A stretch of 48,647 nucleotides of DNA, taken from an uncultured Clostridium sp. (lineage in GTDB: Bacteria > Bacillota > Clostridia > Lachnospirales > Lachnospiraceae). Where the stretch lies: the NCBI GenBank assembly GCA_947575275.1, contig CANPMS010000013.1, forward strand, positions 1 through 48,647. Direction: 5' to 3'. The translations under genes and the position numbers were made by a program. The notes beneath the pieces are model-generated. The model searched no databases. It was given only the letters and a program-made list of their open reading frames with translations, and was not told the DNA's origin. Positions 15,232 to 24,150 of the stretch are shown here, piece after piece (within the stretch, counting starts at the first letter, position 1; each line of letters begins with the position of its first letter).

Positions 15232-16182
15232 TTATCCGAATGTAACCACTTCCTCAATAGGCTGAGCAGCGGTAACCTGGTCCGCATACAAAACGGGACC
15301 TTCCCCGCCATAATCATGCCAGTACTCCAACTCCACCCGGGCGCGCACCTGCACCCATTGACGTGTTTCCAAACTGCGCGCCTCCCTTGCTTTACAGATA
15401 TATCCAAGAAATGTCATATCATCGGCACAGCAGGTCATTGCCATACGACCCGGAACAAAATAATTCTTCGGAAAACTTGGATCCTTCAGCACCATGGCAG
15501 TAAACTCCACCGTTTTTCCCACATACCGCTCAGGCTTATCCATGCAGTCAATATACCAGATTCCATAGGCTTCCTGACTGATTTTTACTACCTCTGCCTT
15601 TAAATCATAGGGCAGATCCTCCTCAGAAATCTCGTCTATCTCACCATTCTCGTCCTCAAATACAATGTTGCACCTGGTATTCATGGATTTCAGCATCCGC
15701 TTATAGCGCTCTAAATCCTCAATTCCGTCGCAGCGGTTGCAGATAATCAGTTCAGAATTGCGCACCATCGCTGCCAAAAGTGATTTCATGTTCTTCACAT
15801 ACAGTTCAAAGGTAGACATGTCCACTATCGTAATCTGCTGATAAATGAGCCAATCCTTTGGCAGATCCAGATCATCCTGATTCCACATGCCGTTCCACTC
15901 AATTAACACCCTTTCCGGATTGTACAAAAGCTCCAGCTCCGTCAGACGCTCCGGTGAAATATCAGACACGCTGTCCATATAAACCACAGAGGTTTTTGTT
16001 TTCGTAAGGAGCGCTTCACTATACTCAACATCACCCTCCTCACACACAATCAGAAGCGTTTTGCCATCGGTCTGAAAATAGTCCTGCTCCATGGTAAAAG
16101 ACAAAAATTCTGTCTTGCCAGCCTCCAAAAAACCATTAATCAAAAATACAGGCGTAATATCATCATCAATCATCGGCCCCAT
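15232..16182 (-). CDS. CobW-type P-loop protein fused to DUF1980/TIGR03943-like domain
   Basis: A 316-residue fusion. Residues about 10-190 are a COG0523/CobW GTPase-like domain with P-loop NGFLEAGKTEF and a degenerate NKxD equivalent (NRCDG); the usual CxCC metal motif is absent. Residues about 215-310 match the DUF1980/TIGR03943 C-terminal domain (GRMAMTCCADDMTFLGYIC, then WVQVRA). COG0523 proteins are metal-insertion chaperones, and DUF1980 proteins normally accompany permease-like partners, here missing. It is 26 bp downstream of the His-rich CobW gene and ends at a terminator. Probably a metal-handling partner of its neighbour; metal unknown. Confidence 0.8.
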   Translation of the reverse strand: MGPMIDDDITPVFLINGFLEAGKTEFLSFTMEQDYFQTDGKTLLIVCEEGDVEYSEALLTKTKTSVVYMDSVSDISPERLTELELLYNPERVLIEWNGMWNQDDLDLPKDWLIYQQITIVDMSTFELYVKNMKSLLAAMVRNSELIICNRCDGIEDLERYKRMLKSMNTRCNIVFEDENGEIDEISEEDLPYDLKAEVVKISQEAYGIWYIDCMDKPERYVGKTVEFTAMVLKDPSFPKNYFVPGRMAMTCCADDMTFLGYICKAREARSLETRQWVQVRARVELEYWHDYGGEGPVLYADQVTAAQPIEEVVTFG

Positions 16183-16208
16183 ATCGATTTTTTAACCCCT
16201 TCTCTTAA

Positions 16209-17315
16209 TCAGCTTCTTGCGAACGCCTTATTTAATTCCTCTTCCTTCAGGTTTGCACCGATCACGCACGCCTTTCCAGTATAATCCGGCGTTCCGGTTC
16301 GGATTTCATACTCCTCCGGCACCAAATCGAAATAGTACCATTCGCCTGGATTCTCACTGGGCAGCATCCCCTTGGCACGCAGTACATCACCGTACCTGTT
16401 GCCGTAAGCAAGCTCGTCCAGTATCCGTTCCAACTCTGCTTTGTCGCAGGGCACAATGGTTTCCACTCCCCAGCTGGAGAATATTTCATCTGCATGATGG
16501 TGACGATGACCGTGCTCTCCATGTCCATGACCCCCGCAGCCGCAGCCCCCACCGTGATGATGTTCGTGCTCCCCATGTCCATGACCTCCGCAGCCGCAGC
16601 CCTCACCGTGATGATGTCCATGTTCCCCATGTCCATGACCTCCACAGCCACAATGTTCTCCATGATGGTGATGTCCGTGCATATCCTTCACCTGCGTCAT
16701 CAGCTCTTCCATCATGGTATCCGGCTTTTCAATCAGCTCTAAAAGCTGGGTGCCGGAAAGCTTATCGATGGGGGTGGTGACGATAGTCGCAGACACATTA
16801 TGCTCTCTCAAAAGCTCTACTGCAGTCTGAACCTTGTTAGCATCAGCCATATCAGTGCGGCTCAAAATAATCGTTCCCGCATGTTCCACCTGGTTATTAA
16901 AAAACTCGCCAAAGTTTTTCATATATACTTTGCACTTGGAAGCATCTACCACTGTCACAGCGCTATTTAACGTTACATCTAAATTCTTTGCCACATCACG
17001 CACTGCATTCATCACGTCAGACAGTTTACCCACACCGGACGGCTCGATAATCACACGCTCAGGACGGTACTTCGTCAGCACCTCCTCCAGTGACTTTCCG
17101 AAATCTCCCACCAGAGAGCAGCAGATACATCCAGAGTTCATTTCACGAATCTCAATACCTGAATCCTTTAAAAAGCTGCCATCAATACCAATCTCACCAA
17201 ACTCGTTCTCAATCAGCACGACCTGCTCGCCCGCAATCGCTTCCTTCAAGAGTTTCTTAATAAATGTGGTCTTTCCCGCTCCAAGAAAGCCGGAAATAAT
17301 ATCAATTTTCGTCAT
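16209..17315 (-). CDS. CobW/COG0523 metallochaperone GTPase with His-rich linker
   Basis: A 368-residue COG0523 GTPase. Walker A is GFLGAGKTT (9-17), the metal-binding CxCC motif is GCICCS (62-67), ENEFGEIGID follows the P-loop, and LSRTD serves as the nucleotide specificity motif. Residues 213-275 are a metal-binding linker rich in HGHGEHGHHH with three 18-residue units. A CobW C-terminal domain follows. Such proteins deliver Zn, Co or Fe to client proteins using GTP. It is downstream of the DtxR-type regulator (78 bp) and feoB, so iron or manganese control is plausible. A perfect 13-bp palindrome, TGCAGTCACTGCA, lies in the gap at 17338-17350. Confidence 0.88.
   Translation of the reverse strand: MTKIDIISGFLGAGKTTFIKKLLKEAIAGEQVVLIENEFGEIGIDGSFLKDSGIEIREMNSGCICCSLVGDFGKSLEEVLTKYRPERVIIEPSGVGKLSDVMNAVRDVAKNLDVTLNSAVTVVDASKCKVYMKNFGEFFNNQVEHAGTIILSRTDMADANKVQTAVELLREHNVSATIVTTPIDKLSGTQLLELIEKPDTMMEELMTQVKDMHGHHHHGEHCGCGGHGHGEHGHHHGEGCGCGGHGHGEHEHHHGGGCGCGGHGHGEHGHRHHHADEIFSSWGVETIVPCDKAELERILDELAYGNRYGDVLRAKGMLPSENPGEWYYFDLVPEEYEIRTGTPDYTGKACVIGANLKEEELNKAFARS
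16491..16652 (-). repeat. Three tandem 54-bp repeats encoding the His/Cys/Gly linker
   Basis: Three in-frame 18-codon units, each beginning CGCGGHGHGEH. They have diverged slightly; the last ends HRHHHA. The unit is a metal-binding repeat inside the CobW gene. Confidence 0.88.
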
Positions 17316-17392
17316 CTTTGTCTTACCTTCTTTTCTATGCAGTCACTGCAAATAATTATAATTTTTTATTCTGTCACAAATCTCTCTGAAAG

Positions 17393-17755
17393 TCAATGAC
17401 TCTCCATATATTTGCTGATTCCGTCCACCACTTCCTGATCCAGAATATGCTCCATACGGCAGGCATTCTTCTCCGCCGTTTCGCTGTCGACCCCTGCAAT
17501 CTGTTGTAAGAATGCGGTGAGAAGGCGGTGACGCCCATAAACCTGCTCCGCCTTTGTCCGTCCCCTCTCCGTCAGCAGGATTTCCCCGGAAGACTCCATA
17601 ATAATAAAGCCGTCGTCCTTTAAAATCCCCATAGCGCGGCTGACACTGGGCTTGCTGAAATTCAACTCCCGGGCAATATCGATTGAGCGAACCACTCCCT
17701 TCCGCTCTTTCAGTATCAATATGGTTTCCAGATAATTTTCTCCCGATTCGTGCAT
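17393..17755 (-). CDS. DtxR/MntR-family metal-dependent repressor
   Basis: A protein of about 120 residues. N-terminal winged helix: SGENYLETILIL, then DIARELNFSKPSVSRAMGILKDDGFI (recognition helix) and LTERGRTKAEQVYGRH. The dimerisation domain has ACRMEHILD, matching the Cys-x-x-Glu-His metal ligands of DtxR. There is no C-terminal SH3-like domain, as in short MntR-type members. It would bind DNA when loaded with Fe or Mn. Start at ATG 17755 with AGGAGG 8 bp upstream, rather than 17803. It sits between feoB and the CobW genes, and is a plausible reader of the palindromes at 20482 and 26479. Confidence 0.87.
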   Translation of the reverse strand: MHESGENYLETILILKERKGVVRSIDIARELNFSKPSVSRAMGILKDDGFIIMESSGEILLTERGRTKAEQVYGRHRLLTAFLQQIAGVDSETAEKNACRMEHILDQEVVDGISKYMESH

Positions 17756-17865
17756 GAATAGTCCTCCTGTCATTTTGGATAAAACAACATCTTTTACCAT
17801 CATATACGAAATTGCCCATTCCGTCCACCCCCTAAGTAAAAAAGAGTTCCATTTGAGGAAATTAT

Positions 17866-19914
17866 TTAGAATATCAGATTTCCAACCACATTAATCAGCA
17901 GAGCCACAACATATGCCACCAGCATCTGGAAGCCCACAGCCCGGAGCGTCCACTTCCACGACCCCATCTCGCGCTTAATTGCTCCCACAGCCGCAAAGCA
18001 TGGCATACAAAGCAGATTGAACGCCATATAGGAATATGCAGAAACCTTGTTAAACACTTCGCTGATCTGAGGAAGAGCCTGCTCGCCTGCGCTGACCGCC
18101 TCAATTACCTCGTCACCTACACCGCCAAACAGCTGACCAAACGTGGCAACAATATTCTCCTTTGCAATCCACCCTGTTACAACTCCCACAGAAGCCCTCC
18201 AGTCAGCCCAGCCAAGGGGCGCAAAAATCCACTTAACCGCGTTTCCAATAGAAGCCAGGAAGCTTTCCTCCATATCACACATGCCGCTGAAGTTAAAACT
18301 GGAGAGAATCCAAATCAATACGGTGGAAGCAAAGATTACCGTACCTGCCTTGACGGCAAAACTCTTCACCTTCTCCCACCCATGAATCAGCACGCTCTTT
18401 AAAGTGGGAATGCGGTACTGCGGCAGCTCCATAATAAAGTTGGAGGCATCGCTCTTAAAGGCAAACTTATTTAACAGTAAAGCGCCGATGATTGCCACCA
18501 CAATACCCAGCATGTAAACTGAGAATACCACCATAGTCTGATTATCCCCCGCAAACAGCGTCGCCGCAAACATCATATAAATTGGCAATTTTGCACCGCA
18601 GGACATAAATGGGGTAATCATCATGGTAATCTTTCTGTCCTTGTCAGATTCCAGAGTTCTTGATGCCATCAACGCCGGAACCGAACATCCAAATCCCATC
18701 AGCATAGGAATAAAAGAACGTCCACTGAGCCCAAAGTGACGGAACACACGGTCCATCACAAAAGCTACACGCGCCATATAACCACTGTCCTCCAGAAAAG
18801 ACATCAGAAGAAACAGCACTAGCACCAGAGGCAAAAATCCCGCCACCGCTCCCACACCGTCAAGGCAGCTTGATACCAGACCCACCGCCCACTCAGAAGC
18901 CCCCATAGTCTCCACAGCGCCTACCACGAACTCCTGCATCGAACCCCATACAGCCTCCACAACACCTGCCAGCCATACCCCCGGACTGGGGAGCCCCTCC
19001 ACAAACAGAAAATTCTCGCTGAATGTGCAGGCAAACATGAGATACATCACCACCGCAAAAATTGGCAGCGCCAGAATCCGGTTTGTAAGAACCTTATCCA
19101 GCTTATCTGACCTGGTTTCCACATGGCCACGGTGCGTTTTTCTCACACACCGCCTTACCACATCTCCTATGTACTGATAGCGGCAATCCGCAATCTTCGC
19201 CTCCGCGTCCCCATCTGCATTCCTGTTGGCTGCGTCTACCAGAATTTTAATATCTGCATATTTCTCCTGAGGAACAGCTTTCCATACCACCTCATCATTT
19301 TCCACCAGCTTAATCGCCTGCCAGCAGTTCTCATCTGAGTCACTCCCGCCCAGTACATCGGCAATCGCCTCGATGGCGCTTCCAAGATTGTCATCAAACA
19401 CCTCTGCCTTCTTTGACTTCTTATGCTCTTTCGCTGCCATAACAGCAGCATCCATCAGTTCCTTAAGCCCTTTTGCACTTCTGGCTACAATCGGAACCAC
19501 CGGGATGCCAAGGATTTCAGAAAGCTTCTTGCAGTCAATCCTGTCCCCCCTCGCTTCCACCTCATCCATCATATTCATCGCTATAACCATAGGAATCCCT
19601 GTCTCCATCACCTGAAGGGAAAGATACAAATTCCGCTCAATACTGGTTCCGTCTACAATATTAATAACTGCATCAGGCTTCTCCTTCACAATATAGTCAC
19701 GCGCCACAATCTCCTCCGCTGAGTAGGGAGAGAGGGAGTAAGTTCCAGGGAGATCAAGAATTACCACATCCTTATTCTTCCTGTAAACACCCTCCTTTTT
19801 ATCCACCGTAACACCGGGCCAGTTCCCCACATGCTGCCTGGAACCGGTCAGTTCATTGAACAAGGTGGTCTTCCCGCAGTTGGGATTGCCTGCCAGTGCG
19901 ATTGTCATACTCAT
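17866..19914 (-). CDS. feoB: Ferrous iron transport protein FeoB
   Basis: A 682-residue membrane GTPase-transporter for Fe2+. The N-terminal G domain has GNPNCGKTTLFN, GVTVDKKEG, DLPGTYSLSP and MNMMDE (G1-G4); a helical regulatory domain and about eight or more transmembrane helices follow, with two Gate regions such as GFGCSVPALMASRTLES and PFMSCGAKLPIY. The length suits Firmicute FeoB. It follows two feoA genes and precedes the DtxR regulator, so uptake and its control are encoded together. RBS GAGGAG lies 11 bp from the ATG. Confidence 0.96.
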   Translation of the reverse strand: MSMTIALAGNPNCGKTTLFNELTGSRQHVGNWPGVTVDKKEGVYRKNKDVVILDLPGTYSLSPYSAEEIVARDYIVKEKPDAVINIVDGTSIERNLYLSLQVMETGIPMVIAMNMMDEVEARGDRIDCKKLSEILGIPVVPIVARSAKGLKELMDAAVMAAKEHKKSKKAEVFDDNLGSAIEAIADVLGGSDSDENCWQAIKLVENDEVVWKAVPQEKYADIKILVDAANRNADGDAEAKIADCRYQYIGDVVRRCVRKTHRGHVETRSDKLDKVLTNRILALPIFAVVMYLMFACTFSENFLFVEGLPSPGVWLAGVVEAVWGSMQEFVVGAVETMGASEWAVGLVSSCLDGVGAVAGFLPLVLVLFLLMSFLEDSGYMARVAFVMDRVFRHFGLSGRSFIPMLMGFGCSVPALMASRTLESDKDRKITMMITPFMSCGAKLPIYMMFAATLFAGDNQTMVVFSVYMLGIVVAIIGALLLNKFAFKSDASNFIMELPQYRIPTLKSVLIHGWEKVKSFAVKAGTVIFASTVLIWILSSFNFSGMCDMEESFLASIGNAVKWIFAPLGWADWRASVGVVTGWIAKENIVATFGQLFGGVGDEVIEAVSAGEQALPQISEVFNKVSAYSYMAFNLLCMPCFAAVGAIKREMGSWKWTLRAVGFQMLVAYVVALLINVVGNLIF

Positions 19915-19964
19915 TGTCGTTCATTCTCCTCTTAATTTGTTCTCTTCTTCCGCCGCGGGCTGCA

Positions 19965-20183
19965 TTACTGCATCTGAATCTGCCGCGCTTCCTCTTTGCG
20001 AAGACTCAGCTCGTACCCTCTCACATTAACCTCAATGGGATCACCGAGAGGAGCCGTCTTAATTACCTGAATCTCCACTCCCGGTGTGATTCCCATATCC
20101 ATAATTCGGCGTTTCATCGCCCCTGTGGTGCCAACGGAAGCCACAATTCCCTTCTGACCGGGTCTCAATTCTTTCAGAGTCAT
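19965..20183 (-). CDS. feoA: FeoA domain protein (proximal to feoB)
   Basis: A 72-residue SH3-like FeoA protein: LKELRPGQKGIVASV, MKRRIMDMGITPGVEIQVI, APLGDPIEVNVRGYELSLRKEEA. FeoA binds FeoB at the cytoplasmic side and is required for full Fe2+ uptake. Start at ATG 20183 (GGGAGGTG upstream). It is 50 bp upstream of feoB and 18 bp downstream of the other FeoA. Confidence 0.93.
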   Translation of the reverse strand: MTLKELRPGQKGIVASVGTTGAMKRRIMDMGITPGVEIQVIKTAPLGDPIEVNVRGYELSLRKEEARQIQMQ

Positions 20184-20201
20184 AACCACACCTCCCCGTG
20201 T

Positions 20202-20417
20202 CTAATCCGCCACTATAATCCGGTTTGCAAGTCCGCGGTTTAAGGCAACCTTTACTCCTTTTACCAAAAGAATCATACCACCGGAGTTCTCGCCTATGAC
20301 GCGAACCGTTTCTCCCTTAACAAAGCCCAGATCCTGCAGATGGCGTTTCATCTCCTCCTGTCCATGAAATTCCATAATCATTCTGGTATCGCCCTGCTCC
20401 ATCATCGATAACGGCAT
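20202..20417 (-). CDS. feoA: FeoA domain protein (first gene of the feo operon)
   Basis: A 71-residue FeoA paralogue with MKRHLQDLGFVKGETVRVI and KGVKVALNRGLANRIIV. It is only distantly similar to its neighbour, so the pair is not a recent duplication; twin FeoAs are common in Clostridia. Start at ATG 20417 with AAAGGAAG upstream. The operon promoter lies at 20485-20513 with a palindrome over its -10. Confidence 0.92.
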   Translation of the reverse strand: MPLSMMEQGDTRMIMEFHGQEEMKRHLQDLGFVKGETVRVIGENSGGMILLVKGVKVALNRGLANRIIVAD

Positions 20418-20454
20418 AAGACACACTTCCTTTCTGCATAGATATGCTTGTAAT

Positions 20455-20469
20455 TGAAATTAATTATCA
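20455..20469 (-). promoter_or_regulatory. Fur-box-like 7-1-7 site in the feo leader
   Basis: TGAAATTAATTATCA matches 13 of 15 positions of the Bacillus Fur 7-1-7 pattern TGATAATNATTATCA. It lies downstream of the feo promoter. This is a candidate only; no fur gene is in the window. Confidence 0.4.
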
Positions 20470-20481
20470 ATTTCTTTTAAA

Positions 20482-20513
20482 GTTATCATACGCTAACTTC
20501 CAAAAAATGTCAA
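20482..20513 (-). promoter_or_regulatory. feo promoter with overlapping DtxR-type palindrome
   Basis: On the minus strand, TTGACA (20508-20513), a 17-bp spacer and TATGAT (20485-20490) form a near-consensus promoter. The palindrome GTTAGCGTATGATAAC (20482-20497, arms GTTA..TAAC, flanks extend it to AAGTTA..TAACTT) covers the -10, so a bound repressor would block it. A near-identical palindrome lies on the flavodoxin promoter (26479-26494). Confidence 0.7.
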
Positions 20514-20555
20514 TAGCATTATTGATAATTTTTCTCAATCATGATCAATGGAATG

Positions 20556-20580
20556 TAAAAGGGAGACCTCACGGTCCCCC
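20556..20580 (-). terminator. Terminator of the znu-ktr operon
   Basis: GGGAGACC (20561-20568) and GGTCCCCC (20573-20580) form an 8-bp stem with loop TCAC; on the minus strand it is followed by TTTTAC. It directly abuts the ktrA stop codon. Confidence 0.7.
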
Positions 20581-21233
20581 TAAGATAATTCCTTTAAAAT
20601 ATTGTCCACATCAATTTTTTTCCCAATCACCATCAGATGTTCATGAGAGCGAATCACATAATCCGCATCAGGCATCAGCTTTGCTCTTCCGCCCTCTTTC
20701 GTACCCAAAATGCTGATATGATACTTATTGCGGATGTCCAAATCCTTGATGCTCTTATTCACCCAATGGTTCAATGGCGGAATCTCGTAAATAGAATATT
20801 CATCGGTCAGCTCAATATAATCAAACACATGATTTGCACTGTAACGCACTGCCATCTTCTCTGCAATATCCCGGTCAGGATAAATCACCTCGTCTGCCCC
20901 GTTGCGCAGAAGAAACTTGGCGTGAATATCGCGGTTTGCCTTGCTGACTACATGGCGTCCCCCCAGCTCCTTGACCAAACTAGTAATCTCCAAACTGCTC
21001 TGAAAATTAGTTCCGATACATACGAAACACAAATCAAAATTTGCAATCCCCAGACTCTTTAAAACTGCCTCATTGGTACAATCCCCAATCTTAGCGCTTA
21101 CCACATAAGGCAGAAGCTCCTCAAGATTTTCCTCCCTCTGATCCACAATCATTACCTGATTGCCCAATTTAGATAAATTCATGCAAAGATGGCGGCCAAA
21201 ACGCCCCATCCCAATAATCAAAATCGATTTCAT
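20580..21233 (-). CDS. ktrA: Potassium uptake regulatory subunit KtrA (TrkA family)
   Basis: A 217-residue RCK protein: the N-terminal Rossmann domain has IIGMGRFGRHLCMNL and acidic VDQREENL, the C-terminal RCK_C domain has SIKDLDIRNKYHISILG. KtrA forms a ring that binds ATP/ADP and gates the KtrB channel at the membrane. It is 15 bp downstream of ktrB with AAAGGAGGAG before its ATG, and is the last gene of an operon that starts with a zinc/manganese ABC transporter. Confidence 0.9.
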   Translation of the reverse strand: MKSILIIGMGRFGRHLCMNLSKLGNQVMIVDQREENLEELLPYVVSAKIGDCTNEAVLKSLGIANFDLCFVCIGTNFQSSLEITSLVKELGGRHVVSKANRDIHAKFLLRNGADEVIYPDRDIAEKMAVRYSANHVFDYIELTDEYSIYEIPPLNHWVNKSIKDLDIRNKYHISILGTKEGGRAKLMPDADYVIRSHEHLMVIGKKIDVDNILKELS

Positions 21234-21248
21234 AAAGCTCCTCCTTTT

Positions 21249-22607
21249 CTATCCTATGGTAATGCGCTCTTCCGGCTGCTGCACATGGGCTACCCGTTTA
21301 TGCTGAGTGAAGGATAACGCAAAGGACAGACTTCCCACTCTCCCGCAGTACATAAGAAAAATAATTGCAAGCTGTGATGCAGGATTCAGCATCCTGGTAA
21401 TCCCCGTGGTCATGCCCACCGTTCCTATGGCGGAAAAAGTCTCAAACAGCACATCTGACATGACAAACTGCTGCTGAGCCATAATATAAACCGACACCGC
21501 CAGAGCCAGAGTCAGATTGATAAGAAAAATAGCGCTGGCACGCTTAATCGCATCCTTCTCCAACCGCCTCCCAAAAGCATTGACCCCGTAGGTCCGCTGA
21601 ATCGTGGACCACAGGTACAGATACATGACAAGTATGGTTGTGGTCTTGACGCCGCCGGCCGTAGAGCCGGGACTTCCTCCGATAAACATTAAAATCACTG
21701 TCAGAAGCTTGCTGGCATCACTCAAGGCCGCTGTGTCCACTGTATTGAAGCCGGCAGTTCTCGCCGTGACGGAGCTGAACAGGCTGGCAAGAATCTGCTC
21801 TGACAGCCCCATATCTGCAAACAGCGCATTCCGCTCAAAATAGTAGAATAACCATGCTCCGCCAAACACAAGGGTGAATGTGGTCAGCAGCACAATCTTG
21901 GTATGAAGCATATATTTACGAAACTTAAGACCGTTGCGGCTTATATCATCCCACACCACAAAACCAATGCCGCCGATTACAATCAGAGACATGATTACCA
22001 CATTTACTACCCAGTCATCAGAGAAATTTACCAGCGAACTGTAAGCCCCCTGCCATCCCATTAAATCAAAACCTGCGTTGCAAAAGGCTGATATAGAATG
22101 GAATACGGCGTTGTAAATCCCCCGCAGCAGCCCCATCTCAGGGATAAAACGAAGCGCCAGTGCCACCGCACCCAGACCTTCAAAAACAGCAGTCCCCACA
22201 ATAATTTTTTTTGCCAGCTTCACCACACCCCCAATTTGTAAGGTGTTGACGCTCTCCTGCATCAGCCCCCGCTCTTTCAGTCCTATTTTACGTCTGAGTA
22301 CAATGGAGAGGAACACACCAATAGTGATAAAGCCCAGCCCCCCAATCTGAATCATAGTCAGGATGACCAGTTGACCAAATAATGACCAGTGGCTCCATGT
22401 ATCGTACACCACCAGCCCGGTAACACAAGAAGCGCTGGCGGCTGTGAACAGACAGTTAAGGAATGGGGTAATCTGACCGTTTCTGCTGGAAACCGGAAGC
22501 ATAAGAAGCAGCGTACCCGTCAGAATAATTGTTATAAAGCCATATGCGATAAACTGGGTCTGGGTGAGACGTCTGCGTACCGTAAACAGCTTTTGCACCA
22601 TACTCAT
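21249..22607 (-). CDS. ktrB: Potassium transporter subunit KtrB (TrkH family)
   Basis: A 452-residue channel-like K+ transporter with four repeated M1-P-M2 units. Filter-region sequences include ASCVTGLVVYDT, HSISAFCNAGFDL, SVTARTAGFNTVDT and FSAIGTVGMTTGITR. It takes up K+ (often coupled to Na+) with KtrA. The ATG overlaps the znuB stop by 4 bp, with GAGAGGAGG inside the end of znuB, so potassium uptake is translationally coupled to metal uptake. Confidence 0.92.
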   Translation of the reverse strand: MSMVQKLFTVRRRLTQTQFIAYGFITIILTGTLLLMLPVSSRNGQITPFLNCLFTAASASCVTGLVVYDTWSHWSLFGQLVILTMIQIGGLGFITIGVFLSIVLRRKIGLKERGLMQESVNTLQIGGVVKLAKKIIVGTAVFEGLGAVALALRFIPEMGLLRGIYNAVFHSISAFCNAGFDLMGWQGAYSSLVNFSDDWVVNVVIMSLIVIGGIGFVVWDDISRNGLKFRKYMLHTKIVLLTTFTLVFGGAWLFYYFERNALFADMGLSEQILASLFSSVTARTAGFNTVDTAALSDASKLLTVILMFIGGSPGSTAGGVKTTTILVMYLYLWSTIQRTYGVNAFGRRLEKDAIKRASAIFLINLTLALAVSVYIMAQQQFVMSDVLFETFSAIGTVGMTTGITRMLNPASQLAIIFLMYCGRVGSLSFALSFTQHKRVAHVQQPEERITIG

Positions 22608-23443
22608 GGCTGCCTCCTCTCACATCCGCATGCCTTGTATGCCGACTGCACTGCCGTGAACAAAAGAAATATGGTCAGATTCACCAGCACTACACTGGCT
22701 CCCGCAGGTACGGAGAAGATATATGACAGCATAATCCCTGCAAAGAAACAGAGCGCTGCCACAACACCGGAACACACCACAACGCCGCAGAAGCTCTTAA
22801 ACAGGCGCATGGAGGTCAGCGACGGAAAAATAATCAGGCTGGAAATCAGCATCGCCCCCATCATACGCATCCCCAGAACAATCGTGACCGCCGTCAGAAC
22901 TGCCAAAAGCACATTGTAACGCTCCACCTTTACGCCGGTGGCACGTGCGAAGCTTTCATCGAACGTTACTGCAAACAGCTTGTTGTAACAAAATAGAAAC
23001 AGGCACAGCACAACGGCTGACAAACCTGCGCTTAACATCACATCATCTCTGCTCATAGCCAGAATACTGCCAAACATATAGCTGCTCACATCGGTGGTCA
23101 TACCTGTGGTCAGTGAGGTTATGGTAATTCCCACAGCAAGAGCGCTGGCTGAAATCATGGCAATCGCCGCATCGCTCTTAACCTTTCCGTCTCCACTAAT
23201 CCGCAGAAGAAAAAACGCCGACAGTACTACCACCGGTATGGATACCTTAAGCGGCGACCAGCCCAAAGCAAGAGCCACTGACAGGGCGCCGAAGGACACA
23301 TGGGACAGCCCGTCACCAATCATAGAATACCGTTTTAATACAAGGCTGACACCCAGAAGCGCCGCACACAGGGATACCATAATACCGCCTAAAAGCGCCC
23401 GTACCATAAATGGATAGGACATCATTTCCCGAATCATGCTCAT
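22604..23443 (-). CDS. znuB: Zinc/manganese ABC transporter permease (ABC-3 family)
   Basis: A 279-residue permease with about eight transmembrane helices. The ABC-3 family features are SLCAALLGVSLVLKRYSMIGDGLSHVSFGA near the N-terminus and the EAA-like loop around FARATGVKVERYNVLL. It forms the membrane channel for a divalent metal (Zn2+ or Mn2+) delivered by the binding lipoprotein. It overlaps znuC by 4 bp upstream and ktrB by 4 bp downstream. The metal is not certain, so the symbol is provisional. Confidence 0.88.
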   Translation of the reverse strand: MSMIREMMSYPFMVRALLGGIMVSLCAALLGVSLVLKRYSMIGDGLSHVSFGALSVALALGWSPLKVSIPVVVLSAFFLLRISGDGKVKSDAAIAMISASALAVGITITSLTTGMTTDVSSYMFGSILAMSRDDVMLSAGLSAVVLCLFLFCYNKLFAVTFDESFARATGVKVERYNVLLAVLTAVTIVLGMRMMGAMLISSLIIFPSLTSMRLFKSFCGVVVCSGVVAALCFFAGIMLSYIFSVPAGASVVLVNLTIFLLFTAVQSAYKACGCERRQP

Positions 23444-24150
23444 ATGTCATCACCTCCCAGAAACTTCCTGCCTGCCAGACTGTCCAAATATTCTGTCACC
23501 GCCCCGCAGAATAGCGCCCTCCGCTGCAGATGCAGGATTTTATCTGCCTCCATCAGGACGCTGCGAATATCGTGTGAAACCATAATAATGGTAATATGCT
23601 CCTGCCTGTTCAGTCTGCGGATTAATCGGTAGAAATCCTGGATTGCGTATGGATCCAGTCCTGTGGTGGGCTCGTCCAGAATCAGAAGCTGCTCCGTGGC
23701 GCAGAGCGCCCGGGCAATCAGCACTCGCTGCTGCTGGCCTCCTGACAGCTCCCGGTAGCATCTGCTCTTCAGCTCTGACACTCCCAGCCTGTCCATATTT
23801 CTCATGGCAAGCGCTTTCTCCGCCGAAGAGTAAAACGGGCGGTTTCCTCTTCGGCTCAACGTGCCGGAGAGCACTACCTCCCGTACCATCGCCGGAAAAT
23901 CACGCTGCGCTGCAGTCTGTTGAGGCAGATAACCAATTCCGCCTCTCTTAAGCCCCTCTGCAATAGTCAGTACCCCGGAGGTGGGTTTTATCAAACCGAG
24001 AAGCCCCTTCACCAAAGTGCTTTTTCCAGAGCCATTTTCCCCCACCACGCACAGGTAATCCCCTGGATAAATCTCCAGACTCAAATCAATCACCGCGTCC
24101 TGGTTTTCATATCCAAAATCTACGTGTTCACAAGTGATAAACGGTTTCAT
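23440..24150 (-). CDS. znuC: Zinc/manganese ABC transporter ATP-binding protein
   Basis: A 236-residue ATPase. Walker A GENGSGKSTLVKG, Q-loop LPQQ, signature LSGGQQQRVLIARAL, Walker B LLILDEPTTGLD and the switch His in MVSHD are all intact. It powers the ABC-3 permease encoded 4 bp overlapping downstream. It has the short C-terminus of ZnuC/MntB-type proteins and is coupled with znuA by another 4-bp overlap. Confidence 0.9.
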   Translation of the reverse strand: MKPFITCEHVDFGYENQDAVIDLSLEIYPGDYLCVVGENGSGKSTLVKGLLGLIKPTSGVLTIAEGLKRGGIGYLPQQTAAQRDFPAMVREVVLSGTLSRRGNRPFYSSAEKALAMRNMDRLGVSELKSRCYRELSGGQQQRVLIARALCATEQLLILDEPTTGLDPYAIQDFYRLIRRLNRQEHITIIMVSHDIRSVLMEADKILHLQRRALFCGAVTEYLDSLAGRKFLGGDDI

